Positions 17,028-24,847 are shown, counted from the first letter of the stretch. The stretch is 64,000 bases of DNA from Streptomyces sp. NRRL S-244 (GCF_000717915.1 NZ_JOCX01000001.1:62001-126000), one strand, 5' to 3'. Notes: a model not told the origin generated them from the letters alone. A program made the numbers and translations.

Positions 17028-17810
17028 TCAGTCTCGCGCAGGGATCCTGTACTCGAAGACGAACTGGTCAGCGGCCATGAGGGTGTCGCAGACCTCGACC
17101 ACTCGCCCCTCTTCCGTGACGGCATCGCGAACCAGATGCACCACGGGCGCGCCGGGGCTCAGGGACAGCTCCGTGGTCTCCGCCTTGGTGGCCGGCCGAG
17201 CCCGGAGCGTCTCCACGAACTCCGCGAAGACGTGCCCGTGATCCTCCAGTCGCGCATAGATGCCACCAGGACCAGGGTTCTCGGCGAACAGCTCCGGGAT
17301 GTCCTTGACCACGTCCCACGGCAGGTACGAGCTGGCCGTCTCGACAGGGGTCCCGTCCCGGAAGTACAACCGCCGCCGCGCGAGCACCTGAGTCCCCGCA
17401 GTCACTCCCAGCCTCGCGGCGATCTCCTCCGGCGCCTCCATGGGCCCGATGAACAGCACGCTCACCTTGGCCTCAGCGCCGGACTGCGCAGACTCGGCAA
17501 GATAGGCGGCCCGACCTTCCTGCCGATGCGTACGCCGGAACCGATCCGAGGACCGGTGCCGTACGGGGGGCCGGGCCTTCACCATCGAGCCCTTGCCGTG
17601 CCGGGTCTCCACGAGCCCACTGGCCCGAACTTCGACCATGGCCTTCCGGATCGTCCCGCCGGAGACGCCGTAGCGATCCACCAGCTCGGACTCACTCGGC
17701 ACCATGTCGCCGGCCTTCAGTACGCCGGCCCGGATCTGCTGGACGAGTTCGTCAGCGATCTGCACGTAGCGCGGCCCTGCCCCGCGGCCACCTCCCACTG
17801 CGGTTCCCAT
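17028..17810 (-). CDS. KorSA-like GntR/HutC-family repressor
   Basis: A 260-residue GntR regulator. The winged HTH is in residues 13-75 (YVQIADELVQQIRAG, PSESELVDRYGVSGGTIRKA) and the UTRA effector domain follows (SYLPWDVVKDIP and later LSPGAPVVHLVRD). By position and type it matches KorSA, the pSAM2 repressor that keeps the element silent by blocking pra. Operator-like sites flank the gene on both sides, suggesting it represses the transfer unit, the NUDIX gene and possibly itself. Confidence 0.87.
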   Translation of the reverse strand: MGTAVGGGRGAGPRYVQIADELVQQIRAGVLKAGDMVPSESELVDRYGVSGGTIRKAMVEVRASGLVETRHGKGSMVKARPPVRHRSSDRFRRTHRQEGRAAYLAESAQSGAEAKVSVLFIGPMEAPEEIAARLGVTAGTQVLARRRLYFRDGTPVETASSYLPWDVVKDIPELFAENPGPGGIYARLEDHGHVFAEFVETLRARPATKAETTELSLSPGAPVVHLVRDAVTEEGRVVEVCDTLMAADQFVFEYRIPARD

Positions 17811-17830
17811 AGTCCTTCTCTTCCTCCTAT

Positions 17831-17846
17831 GCTCCTGTACATGAGT
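17831..17846. promoter_or_regulatory. KorSA-like operator O3 over the NUDIX start
   Basis: GCTCCTGTACATGAGT. It overlaps the ATG of the NUDIX gene at 17841, so repressor binding would directly block its transcription. Confidence 0.62.
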
Positions 17847-18293
17847 ACGGGTTCCCCGCAGGCCAAGTCAACGCCACTGCACTCCGTGTCCGTAGCCGGG
17901 GCAGTGCTGCGCGAGGACGGCCGACTCCTGGCGATCCGCCGAGCGGACAACGGGACTTGGGAGCTGCCCGGCGGAGTCCTCGAACTCACCGAGTCCCCGG
18001 AGGCCGGCGTCCGCCGTGAGGTCGTCGAAGAGACGGGCATCGAGGTAGAGGTAAATGACCTGACCGGGGTCTACAAGAACACCACGCGCGGCGTCGTAGC
18101 CCTGGTCTTCCGCTGCAAGCCGTCCGGCGGCACGGAACGCACCTCAGAGGAATCAACCGCGGTCGCCTGGCTCACTCCGGACGAGGTCTCGGCCCAGATG
18201 TCCGAGGTCTACGCGATCCGTCTCCTGGACGCCCTGGACGAAGCAGGCCCCCACGTCCGCAGCCACGACGGCCGCCATCTCGTCACGTCATGA
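17841..18293 (+). CDS. Pif-like NUDIX protein
   Basis: A 150-residue NUDIX hydrolase with a perfect box, GGVLELTESPEAGVRREVVE then ETGIEV. The pSAM2 immunity factor Pif is a NUDIX protein that blocks redundant transfer into cells already holding the element. The gene is divergent from the KorSA-like repressor, as expected for that role. ATG 17841 (or 17829) has no Shine-Dalgarno sequence, so the mRNA may be leaderless. Alternative role: a housekeeping-type nucleotide hydrolase. The stop overlaps the next start (ATGA). Confidence 0.82.
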   Translation: MSTGSPQAKSTPLHSVSVAGAVLREDGRLLAIRRADNGTWELPGGVLELTESPEAGVRREVVEETGIEVEVNDLTGVYKNTTRGVVALVFRCKPSGGTERTSEESTAVAWLTPDEVSAQMSEVYAIRLLDALDEAGPHVRSHDGRHLVTS

Positions 18294-18502
18294 CCCGCGA
18301 GGAGGCCATCCGCCTGGTCCAGCTCCTCATGGACGGCGGCACTTTGAGCGAGGCCGAGGACGACTCCATCATCGAAGCCCTGCAACGGGGCCTGCGGTGC
18401 CCGCACATCATCAACTACATCTTCCATCCGGCTCCCGGACCGGAGCCCACCGCTGAACAGATCGTGGACCGAGCCATGGCCTACCACCCGATCGCCCTCT
18501 GA
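18290..18502 (+). CDS. Colicin E9-immunity-like small protein
   Basis: A 70-residue acidic, helical protein: TREEAIRLVQLLMDG, DDSIIEALQRGL, then CPHIINYIFHP. The C-terminal motif resembles the HP-x-x-[SD]-L-I-Y-Y-P core of colicin/pyocin DNase immunity proteins, and Streptomyces homologues are often named e9imm peptide. No toxin gene is seen nearby. It is translationally coupled to the Pif-like NUDIX gene, so it may take part in entry exclusion or protect against a nuclease. The fold assignment is tentative. Confidence 0.65.
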   Translation: MTREEAIRLVQLLMDGGTLSEAEDDSIIEALQRGLRCPHIINYIFHPAPGPEPTAEQIVDRAMAYHPIAL

Positions 18503-18954
18503 CCCAGCAGCGATGCGATAAGAGTTTCCCTACTTCATCAAGGCTCGCTTCGCTCGCGGCGCTGGCTGCCCCATCCAGCTCGGAAGAGCAAGACACACTC
18601 AGACGACCAGGTCGTCATCGTTCCCGGCCTCCTGAACTGCAAGAGCAGTCTGATGTAGGGATCAGAGGTGCCGCGCACAGCGCGACGGCGCCGGTCGGGC
18701 GCCGGCCGCGCTGCCCCTCCTTGCCTCCGTCACCGGGGCCGCACGTCCGTCACCCGCCCGCGCCCACAAGGGGCGAAAGACCAGGCCGGGGAAAGCAACG
18801 GCAGCGCACCGCCGCACCAGGCAGCCACCCGCGCACACGCCCCTGATCCGTCAGCCACCCGTCACAGACCTATGCCTCCGGCGGGGGCGCTCCGGCTCCG
18901 GGATGCACGGGGCCCGTTCTGCGTCTGCCGGCCGGTTCATGGTGGGTGGTGGGG
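18503..18954. other. Non-coding stretch
   Basis: About 450 bp with no convincing gene. Small hairpins occur (for example GACGACC/GGTCGTC near 18601-18615). An open frame from 18668 is arginine-rich and lacks any domain, so it is not called. Confidence 0.5.
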
Positions 18955-19107
18955 AGCTGTCATCCCGTCTGCCGTCGACCCAGGCAAGCCATAGCAGACC
19001 AGGCTTCTGGGGCCCAGGTCGTTCGTCCAGCAGGGCGCTCCACCTGGGCCCCAGAAGCCTGCCCCGCTATCACTCCGTGTGGGTCGACGGCAGACGGGAT
19101 GACAGCT
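18955..19107. repeat. 153-bp nested perfect hairpin (origin-like)
   Basis: Outer arms 18955-18982 and 19080-19107 are perfect 28-bp inverted repeats (starting AGCTGTCATCCCGTCTGCCG). Inner arms 19000-19019 and 19042-19061 are perfect 20-bp inverted repeats (CAGGCTTCTGGGGCCCAGGT). A 5-bp match, ATAGC/GCTAT, lies between them, and the loop is 22 bases. Such structure in an element replicating by rolling circle suggests a single- or double-strand origin or a transfer locus. Confidence 0.8.
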
Positions 19108-19162
19108 GGGCGGACTTTGGCTGCCAGCCCAACAGGACGCTTGGCGTCGGCATACTGCTGCA

Positions 19163-19741
19163 ATGAGCGAAACCGTGTGGGTTGCCATCATCACAGCCGC
19201 CTCAACACTGGCGGGCGGAAGCATCGCATCCCTGGTCGCCGCCTGGAATACGCGTAAGCAGCTACAGGCAAATCACGCTCTCGCGTCCATTCAAGACATA
19301 GAACGGAAAAAGAGCGAACGTCTATCTCTACAGCGAGACGCCTGCATGCAATTCATAAGTCAACTTACTGCGACGGAAAGAGCCATGATCAGCTTTTGGC
19401 AGGCCGTTGCCCCGGCGGAGGGGTCTAACATCCGGACGCACGAGCCGTTCGTAGCCGCTAGCGCGGAGTTGAACGCGCTCGTCGACCGAGCCCGTCTGAT
19501 AGCTCTTGAAGGCCCGGAGGAACTGCACATCGCAGCACTTCAATGCGCGGTCGACGAGGCGAAGGCCCTAGCTGCGCTAGGCGATGTCGCTCATGAGAGC
19601 AGAGGCAGAAGCGACGACCTAGGAACTCTCTACTCCGATGTTCGAAATACGCAGAACACCACACGCTATACGAACACGAGCGCCTTCATCCGGGCCGCCC
19701 GTGCCGCTCTACAGCCCGAAGCGGCTACACCGTCACCCTAG
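19163..19741 (+). CDS. Unknown protein with N-terminal membrane anchor and coiled coil
   Basis: A 192-residue protein not recognised. Residues 5-27 (WVAIITAASTLAGGSIASLV) form one transmembrane helix. Residues 29-65 are a charged coiled coil (NTRKQLQANHALASIQDIER then KKSERLSLQRD), and the rest is helical. Base composition is clearly lower in GC and codon use less biased than in the backbone, marking it as acquired cargo. It precedes a two-gene nucleotidyltransferase operon by 160 bp and might belong to the same cargo module. Confidence 0.7.
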   Translation: MSETVWVAIITAASTLAGGSIASLVAAWNTRKQLQANHALASIQDIERKKSERLSLQRDACMQFISQLTATERAMISFWQAVAPAEGSNIRTHEPFVAASAELNALVDRARLIALEGPEELHIAALQCAVDEAKALAALGDVAHESRGRSDDLGTLYSDVRNTQNTTRYTNTSAFIRAARAALQPEAATPSP

Positions 19742-19901
19742 GGCGCCCCCGCCAGGGGTGAACCCAGCGACCGCTGAAGATCACAGACCAGTCAAGCCAG
19801 CCCGCGTGCACAAATTCGGAGCCCGACTAGATCGTTTCCGCAGCCAATGTCACGGCAAGGACCTAAGGTGAGCGCAGCTTTGACGGACGCAGGGGGCAAG
19901 T

Positions 19902-20483
19902 GTGGAGCTGACCTTCGAGGACAACGGACATCTTCAGCCGGGCCGCTACCAGGTTGATCTAGACCGAGCACGGGAGTTTCTCGTTGAACACCACCGCTTC
20001 TCAGAGTCCCTGACACGGGCGCCCCTCTGGGAGGGCCTGGAGAGGTACCTGATCCGCTTCTGGGCCCTCGAAGATCAACATTCCACACGCCTAGCGGGCT
20101 CAACCTTGATCGATCGGCTATGGCTCGGCGGGAGCTACGTTAGCCACAGGGTCAACCCGGACAACATAGACCTCACGGTCATCATCGACCATGAGGCGGA
20201 GCAGCGCGTCCGGAATCAGCTGGGCGCCAGATGGCTGACTGACGCGTTTCAGCGAGAGTCGATCAAAACCGAGTTCGGTCTCAGCCCCATACCGATGCGT
20301 TACGTCCGAGTAGCCTCCCCCTTCAAGAAGAGAGAGCTGGACCAGAAGGACAGGCAGTACTACTCGGACAGGGGGGCATGGGACGACTGGTGGCAGCGCC
20401 GTCGCGCTTCCGATCACATCAAGGATGGCCCTACCGTGGAGACCGCAGTAGCCAGCCGAGGGTACCTGGAGGTGACACTGTGA
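19902..20483 (+). CDS. DUF6932-like nucleotidyltransferase-fold protein
   Basis: A 193-residue protein. The central WLGGSYVSHRVNPDNIDLTV (about residues 74-93) has the GGS...D-x-x-D-L pattern of small nucleotidyltransferases of the DUF6932 type. The first metal Asp of a strict DxD is Asn here (N88-I-D90). GTG 19902 follows AGGGGGC. The stop overlaps the next gene as GTGA, with GGAGGTGACACT as its ribosome site, so the pair is one operon. Many orphan nucleotidyltransferases in mobile elements act in toxin-antitoxin or phage defence; that role is inference. Confidence 0.68.
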   Translation: MELTFEDNGHLQPGRYQVDLDRAREFLVEHHRFSESLTRAPLWEGLERYLIRFWALEDQHSTRLAGSTLIDRLWLGGSYVSHRVNPDNIDLTVIIDHEAEQRVRNQLGARWLTDAFQRESIKTEFGLSPIPMRYVRVASPFKKRELDQKDRQYYSDRGAWDDWWQRRRASDHIKDGPTVETAVASRGYLEVTL

Positions 20484-21364
20484 GCACCGCCCGTGAACGC
20501 CTCATGTCGAAGCACCAAGATGAGGCGCACTCTTGGCTACAGCGCGAGCTTGCAAAGCCAGTCCCCTCGGAGGATGAGTACGACTCAGACGTGCGTTTGC
20601 GGTGGCTTGAGGTCGCACGCAGCCACGACCCAGGTGCAAGCCTCACAGAAGAGCTCATGTTCCGATTGCGCGGAGATGCAGCTAGTGCAGGCGGTCTGGA
20701 CCTTGGCGTCGGGGGCCTCCTCCTCAAGCCGCTACAGGAGATGATCACAGCTGCGGCTGAACGGAACGTGAAGCTTCTCCTGGTGGGCGTGTCTCCCGGA
20801 AGTACGGTTCTGCATTTCCAGCCTCAAGAAGCGGGCCCCATCACCAGTGAGACCGAGACCACTCCCGGTCAAGTGATTGAAGGTGCCGTCCGCAAGATTC
20901 ACACCCTGTTTGAGGCGGCCGACAATGGAAGGCAGGCCGAAAACTGGGGGGATACAGAGAAGCATCTCGGCGACTTGGCCCGAGTACTCTCAAAGTTCGA
21001 TTTGACGGCCGATCTACGCTGGCTAGACGGAGGCGGCGGGGTAGTTTCATCGTCTCTCACGGAACGCGGGCGGGATAACGTCAAGACCTGGCATGCGCAT
21101 GTTCCAGAAGCCACCCCACCCCAGATGTCTATCACCGGCCATATTGCAACCCTTGACAAATCCACCGGGGTAGCAAAGGTGAAAACTGGCCCGTCCCGAA
21201 AATCGAAGGCATACGCTGTGCACTTCGATCCAGGAGATCTAGTGTCCCTTCGACTGACTCTCGATCAACACGTCACATTCACTGTCGAAGAGCGCACGAA
21301 AATCAAGCGAGATGGCACGGTCGTAACAGAAACGTACTTCGTGAGCTGGAACGGACAACAGTAA
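20480..21364 (+). CDS. Unknown partner of the DUF6932-like gene
   Basis: A 294-residue protein not recognised. The N-terminal part is acidic and helical and the middle contains LLLKPLQEMITAAAERNVKL. The C-terminal third is beta-rich (SITGHIATLDKSTGVAKVKT, VSLRLTLDQHVTFTVEER), suggesting an OB- or SH3-like barrel. GTG 20480 overlaps the upstream stop. Lower-GC codon use matches its neighbour. It is followed by a strong terminator at 21551, which closes the operon. Confidence 0.7.
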   Translation: MSTARERLMSKHQDEAHSWLQRELAKPVPSEDEYDSDVRLRWLEVARSHDPGASLTEELMFRLRGDAASAGGLDLGVGGLLLKPLQEMITAAAERNVKLLLVGVSPGSTVLHFQPQEAGPITSETETTPGQVIEGAVRKIHTLFEAADNGRQAENWGDTEKHLGDLARVLSKFDLTADLRWLDGGGGVVSSSLTERGRDNVKTWHAHVPEATPPQMSITGHIATLDKSTGVAKVKTGPSRKSKAYAVHFDPGDLVSLRLTLDQHVTFTVEERTKIKRDGTVVTETYFVSWNGQQ

Positions 21365-21550
21365 TGTGCGCCGCGGCATGTCGGCGGTCATCGGCGCCAG
21401 CAAACAGTCCCTTGGCCGTGATCATGACCCAGAAGCCATAGTCGCGGCCTACTTGCGGACGACGGCTGGGGCGTAGGGGCTCACAACCTCTTGACCTGCT
21501 GAAACGCGTGAGACACACGGGGTCTCCGCAGCCGGGTGTGCGCCAAGTAG

Positions 21551-21581
21551 GAGCGGCCCCAGACTGGGTCTGGGGCCGCTC
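21551..21581 (+). terminator. Terminator after the two-gene cargo operon
   Basis: A perfect 13-bp stem (GAGCGGCCCCAGA and complement) with a 5-base loop, then TATTTG. It lies between convergent transcription units; 21365-21550 holds no gene. Confidence 0.75.
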
Positions 21582-21604
21582 TATTTGCCTTGTACGGGAT
21601 CTTG

Positions 21605-21931
21605 CTATCTGAGGTGCGTTGGCGGTCCTGGATGAGCTAGGTGGCCTGGACGCGGGAGGCGGTGGCCGCGGCTTGTTGCTACGCGGACTGCGTCTCGTAG
21701 CGCGCCGGTCAGATCCGTTGCTAGCAGGCGGAGTTCGTCCGGGTCGGTCTCGGCGTCCGCGAGTACCTCTAGTGCCTGGTCCAAGAGCTCGATGCCCCGG
21801 CTGAGCTGTATCACTTCGGTGTTGTCGGCCAGGTGTGATAGGTAGCCGCCAGCGTCGTCAGTGCTCAGGAAGCAGGGCTTGCCGTCGAGGCCGGGCCATG
21901 GGAGGAGTCTCAGCTCGGTGTACGAGGTCAT
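21605..21931 (-). CDS. Conserved AICE hypothetical protein
   Basis: A 108-residue protein beginning MTSYTELRLLPWPGLDGKPC, with a helical middle (ADNTEVIQLSRGIELLDQAL) and an Arg-rich end. Similar proteins, with the same MTSYTELRLLPW start, lie downstream of GntR genes in other Streptomyces elements, but the function is unknown. The start overlaps the end of the GntR gene by 4 bases, so they are co-translated. Confidence 0.72.
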   Translation of the reverse strand: MTSYTELRLLPWPGLDGKPCFLSTDDAGGYLSHLADNTEVIQLSRGIELLDQALEVLADAETDPDELRLLATDLTGALRDAVRVATSRGHRLPRPGHLAHPGPPTHLR

Positions 21932-22656
21932 TTCTTCGACGTCCTCGCTTTCGTCGGAGGGTGGGCAGTGAAGAGTGCGTCGGATCGGTCGCCTGGCAGG
22001 ACCAGGAGGGCCGCTTCTACCGCGCGCCCCGTCGTGTCGGTCGCCACGCGTGTGATCGAGAGGACGGCCAAGGACGTGCCGATTCGAAGGGTCGTCGCCT
22101 CCTCCGGGGTTGGGAGGCGGGCACTGAGCCTTTCCTGGACCTCGGCCAGTGGAGGGCAGAGCTCTGCCAAGCGTGTCGTCAGGGCCTCGGGTGACTCCTC
22201 ACCCATGTCGGCCGGCGCCAGGTCGCGGGGGACGTAGATGCGCGCCAGGCCGTGCGGCGATTTTCCTTGGTGACTGAGGCAGTGGAATTCGGTCAGGGGG
22301 CTGCCGAATGGCACGCGCAGGAGGGCGGTCAGGTGGCCGTGCGCCTGGACGTTGGTGGTTCGGACGGTCAGGCGCAGGGGCTCAGTGTGCGGGTACGGCG
22401 CGGCTCCCCCACCGACGTACGTGATCTTGCGCAGCAGGTGGCGGACGAAGTTACCGCTGCCGTGGATCTTCTCCACCAGGCCTTCGCCTTGCAGGAGCGC
22501 GAGGGCGCTTCGAAGCGTTGGTGTGCTGACCTCGTAGCGGGTGGCGAGTTGGGCTTCGGAGGGAAGGCGTTCGCCGGCTTTGAAGTGGCCTGTCGCGATC
22601 TGGCGGCGGAGGTCATCCGCGATGGTGTGGCGGCGGGAAGGCACGGGGCGGATCAC
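21928..22656 (-). CDS. GntR/HutC-family regulator
   Basis: A 242-residue regulator. The winged HTH is near the start (TIADDLRRQIATG, PSEAQLATRYEVSTPTLRSA) and the UTRA ligand domain follows (LTEFHCLSHQGKSPHGLARI). GTG 22656 is chosen for the GTGA overlap with the 74-residue gene upstream. The longer open frame to 22779 lacks similarity. It belongs to a leftward run of small genes; the target is unknown. Confidence 0.8.
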   Translation of the reverse strand: MIRPVPSRRHTIADDLRRQIATGHFKAGERLPSEAQLATRYEVSTPTLRSALALLQGEGLVEKIHGSGNFVRHLLRKITYVGGGAAPYPHTEPLRLTVRTTNVQAHGHLTALLRVPFGSPLTEFHCLSHQGKSPHGLARIYVPRDLAPADMGEESPEALTTRLAELCPPLAEVQERLSARLPTPEEATTLRIGTSLAVLSITRVATDTTGRAVEAALLVLPGDRSDALFTAHPPTKARTSKK

Positions 22657-22877
22657 CACTTCCTCATCGTCCGGAGGGCGATGAGTTGGCTCCGCGCATG
22701 CAGCGTCAGCACCTCGCCCGTCTCGAAGAACAGGCGCTTGGCCCCGGCCGGCATCTGGATGAGGTCGGCGACCCGGCATGGCTGGCCACCAATTTGGATG
22801 ACGTCGCCGAGCTGGACGCTGACCGATGTGATCTCGATGCTCGCGGCGTACGCGCCAGTGGGGGGCTGCCCTCTCAC
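22653..22877 (-). CDS. Small unknown protein (beta-rich)
   Basis: A 74-residue protein with alternating hydrophobic strands (IEITSVSVQLGDVIQIGGQP, KRLFFETGEVLTLHARSQLI). It looks like a small beta-barrel. The GTG start overlaps the upstream gene's stop, and its own stop overlaps the GntR start, so the three genes are coupled. Similar short genes accompany GntR regulators in other Streptomyces elements. Confidence 0.68.
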   Translation of the reverse strand: MRGQPPTGAYAASIEITSVSVQLGDVIQIGGQPCRVADLIQMPAGAKRLFFETGEVLTLHARSQLIALRTMRKW

Positions 22878-23116
22878 TGGTTCGCCTGCCGCGGTTCAGG
22901 GGCGTCGTCCGCCACGTGGCAGGAGCAGGCGCAGGCCTCGTAGATCACGGGGACGCCGACGGGCGCCGCGGCGGGGGACGACTGGGCGCATTCCGAGTGC
23001 GTGCCGATCGCGCACGAGCTCGACCGGTACGTGGTCCTCCCGTGCGTGGCATAGGAGAGTGCGGGGAGTTGCGGCCCACTGGTGCGGGCGGGGGTAGGGC
23101 CCATACGGTTGTGCAC
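22874..23116 (-). CDS. Small cysteine-containing unknown protein
   Basis: An 80-residue protein with SSSCAIGTHSECAQ and a later YEACACSCHV; five cysteines and two histidines could bind a metal. GTG 23116 is preferred because AGGAG lies 9 bases upstream; ATG 23104 is an alternative. Unknown function; coupled to the downstream 74-residue gene. Confidence 0.62.
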   Translation of the reverse strand: MHNRMGPTPARTSGPQLPALSYATHGRTTYRSSSCAIGTHSECAQSSPAAAPVGVPVIYEACACSCHVADDAPEPRQANQ

Positions 23117-23128
23117 GCTGATCAGCTC

Positions 23129-23407
23129 CTATCGCTGACGGCCAGGTCCCCGGACGTCGCCCGTCGCGGGGACCGCTTTATTTACGGCGGCCCAGAGAGT
23201 GCGGCCGGTCAAGCTGCTGGCGACGAGTCCGAATCGGTCAGCCTCCGCCACCACTTTCAGGACCTCCCGCCACGATTCGGCGGGCAGCGCTTCCGGTACC
23301 TCCGCTTCGATCGACGTGTAGGCGGCGTGCGGCTCCACGCGCGTGGTCAGCCCGAGAGCCGACAACCGGGCGGCGAGATCCCTGGCCCTTGCATCCGAAG
23401 CGGGCAC
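23129..23407 (-). CDS. Small unknown protein, first of leftward run
   Basis: A 92-residue alpha/beta protein (ARDLAARLSALGLTTRVEPH, SWREVLKVVAEADRFGLVAS) without a recognised domain. GTG 23407. It is divergent from the GntR gene at 23487, with the paired CTAG operators between them, so it and the genes behind it are probably controlled by that regulator. Confidence 0.65.
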   Translation of the reverse strand: MPASDARARDLAARLSALGLTTRVEPHAAYTSIEAEVPEALPAESWREVLKVVAEADRFGLVASSLTGRTLWAAVNKAVPATGDVRGPGRQR

Positions 23408-23446
23408 AGAAGGGCCTCCGTCGCCGACTGAACACGTTGAGTGAAG

Positions 23447-23477
23447 CTAGTTAACTAGATTAGAGCTAGTGGACTAG
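23447..23477. promoter_or_regulatory. Tandem CTAG palindromes, likely GntR operator
   Basis: CTAGTTAACTAG (23447-23458) and CTAGTGGACTAG (23466-23477), 19 bp apart (about two helical turns), inside a repeated AGCTAGT..ACTAGATTnnA context. They sit in the 79-bp divergent promoter of a GntR gene and a run of small genes. CTAG is rare in Streptomyces DNA. Confidence 0.7.
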
Positions 23478-23486
23478 ATTTTCCAC

Positions 23487-24242
23487 ATGCCTGAGCAGCC
23501 GCCTTATCTCCGCATCGCCGACGTCCTGCGGCAGCGGATCGCGGAGCACGAGTGGACGGCCGGCGATCGGCTCCCCTCACGCGCCCAGATCGCCGAGGAG
23601 TGTGGTGTCGGCGAGAACGTGGTTCGCAGGGCGCAGGAACTGCTGATCTCTCAGGGTGTGCTGGAGGGGCGCGCGGGTTCGGGTACTTACGTCGCCGAGC
23701 CCAGGCAGCGCGTACGGGTGGTGCGATCCTCGGCGCGTGAGCAGCCGGGCGGTTCTCCGTTCCGGGCGGACATGCAGGCACTGGGCAAGCAGGGGAACTG
23801 GGAGAGCCGGACCGAGGCGAAGGTGCCCGCGCCGGCTGAGATCGCGGCGCGGCTCGGGATCGCCGAGGGCGATCTGTGCGTCCGAACCGTCTACGAGTTC
23901 CTCGCCGATGGCAGGCCTGTGCAGCTGTCGACGAGTTGGGAGCCGTACGAGCTCACCGGCGGCACGCTCGTTGTGCTTCCGGAGGGTGGGCCGCATGCCG
24001 GGATCGGCGTCGTGAACCGCATGGCGGAGATCGGTGTCACCGTCAGCCATGCCGTCGAGCAGCCCGAGCCGCGGAACGCGACCGCCGAAGAAGCGTCGCT
24101 CCTCGGGATTCAGAAGTCCTCCGTCGTGACCCACATCCGGCGGACGTACTACAGCGACCAGGGGCAGCCCGTGGAGACGGCGGACGTCGTCATCCCCGCT
24201 GCGCTGTGCGAGATCGTCTACGAGATTCCCGTCAACCGCTAG
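23487..24242 (+). CDS. GntR/HutC-family regulator
   Basis: A 251-residue protein. The winged HTH is at residues 5-70 (YLRIADVLRQRIAEHEW, PSRAQIAEECGVGENVVRRA, GSGTYV), followed by a UTRA domain (VYEFLADGRPVQLSTSWEP). ATG 23487 follows the tandem CTAG palindromes directly, so autoregulation is likely. It is the third GntR regulator in the element. Confidence 0.83.
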   Translation: MPEQPPYLRIADVLRQRIAEHEWTAGDRLPSRAQIAEECGVGENVVRRAQELLISQGVLEGRAGSGTYVAEPRQRVRVVRSSAREQPGGSPFRADMQALGKQGNWESRTEAKVPAPAEIAARLGIAEGDLCVRTVYEFLADGRPVQLSTSWEPYELTGGTLVVLPEGGPHAGIGVVNRMAEIGVTVSHAVEQPEPRNATAEEASLLGIQKSSVVTHIRRTYYSDQGQPVETADVVIPAALCEIVYEIPVNR

Positions 24243-24346
24243 AGAGCCAGCGGCACCCCAGTGCGCCTGCACCATGAACAGCTCGCTGGCAGATCGCCCT
24301 GCTGGTCATCACGGGCTCGTTTGGCGTCTCGGGCTCACGTACTGCG

Positions 24347-24847
24347 CTAGGCGTGAGCCCGAGCGAACACCTCGGCTCCTACTGGCTGAGGAGGCGCGCC
24401 CTTTTGCTGGTCGAACTCCCCCTGCGTGAGTAGTCCCTGCTCGACCAAGCTCCGCAACTTCAGAAGCTCGTCTGCGACCGACACAGGGGCACTCGGTGCC
24501 GTGCCCTGGGGTGCGTGCTGGGCGGCGATCGCCTGGTCGAGCGCGACGCGAAGGCGCTCGAACTCCGGCTGCTGCTGCTTCGTGAAGACGACGCTGTTCT
24601 CGTCCTTACTGGCGTCGAGTGTGCGGCCACCCTTCGGAGCCTGGCGGTCGGCTCCGCCGATGGAGAACTGAATGAAGCCGTTCACCACAGCGCCGGCGGG
24701 CTTCCACTGCACCGCGCTGATCTGGGCGACGTGCAGTCTCTTCTCCCCCTTGCCGTGCGTTGCACGTGCGAGGAAGCCCTTACGGGTGATGGTGACGTAC
24801 TGGCCGTCGAACACGATCTGTCCGCCGTAGCCTGACACTTCAATCAT
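24347..24847 (-). CDS. DUF4429 / SHOCT domain protein
   Basis: A 166-residue protein. The DUF4429-type beta domain (IVFDGQYVTITRKGFLARAT, HVAQISAVQWKPAG) spans about residues 8-100. The short C-terminal SHOCT helix pair (DELLKLRSLVEQGLLTQGEF) is followed by about 20 unstructured residues. ATG 24847 has AAGGGGG at the right distance. The family is common in actinobacteria with no defined function; SHOCT domains are thought to promote oligomerisation. Confidence 0.78.
   Translation of the reverse strand: MIEVSGYGGQIVFDGQYVTITRKGFLARATHGKGEKRLHVAQISAVQWKPAGAVVNGFIQFSIGGADRQAPKGGRTLDASKDENSVVFTKQQQPEFERLRVALDQAIAAQHAPQGTAPSAPVSVADELLKLRSLVEQGLLTQGEFDQQKGAPPQPVGAEVFARAHA

Noticed and set aside
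18668..18994. 108-codon ORF in the gap before the nested hairpin
   Set aside because: Arg/Pro/Ala-rich, no domain, weak ribosome site, and its end runs into the hairpin arm.
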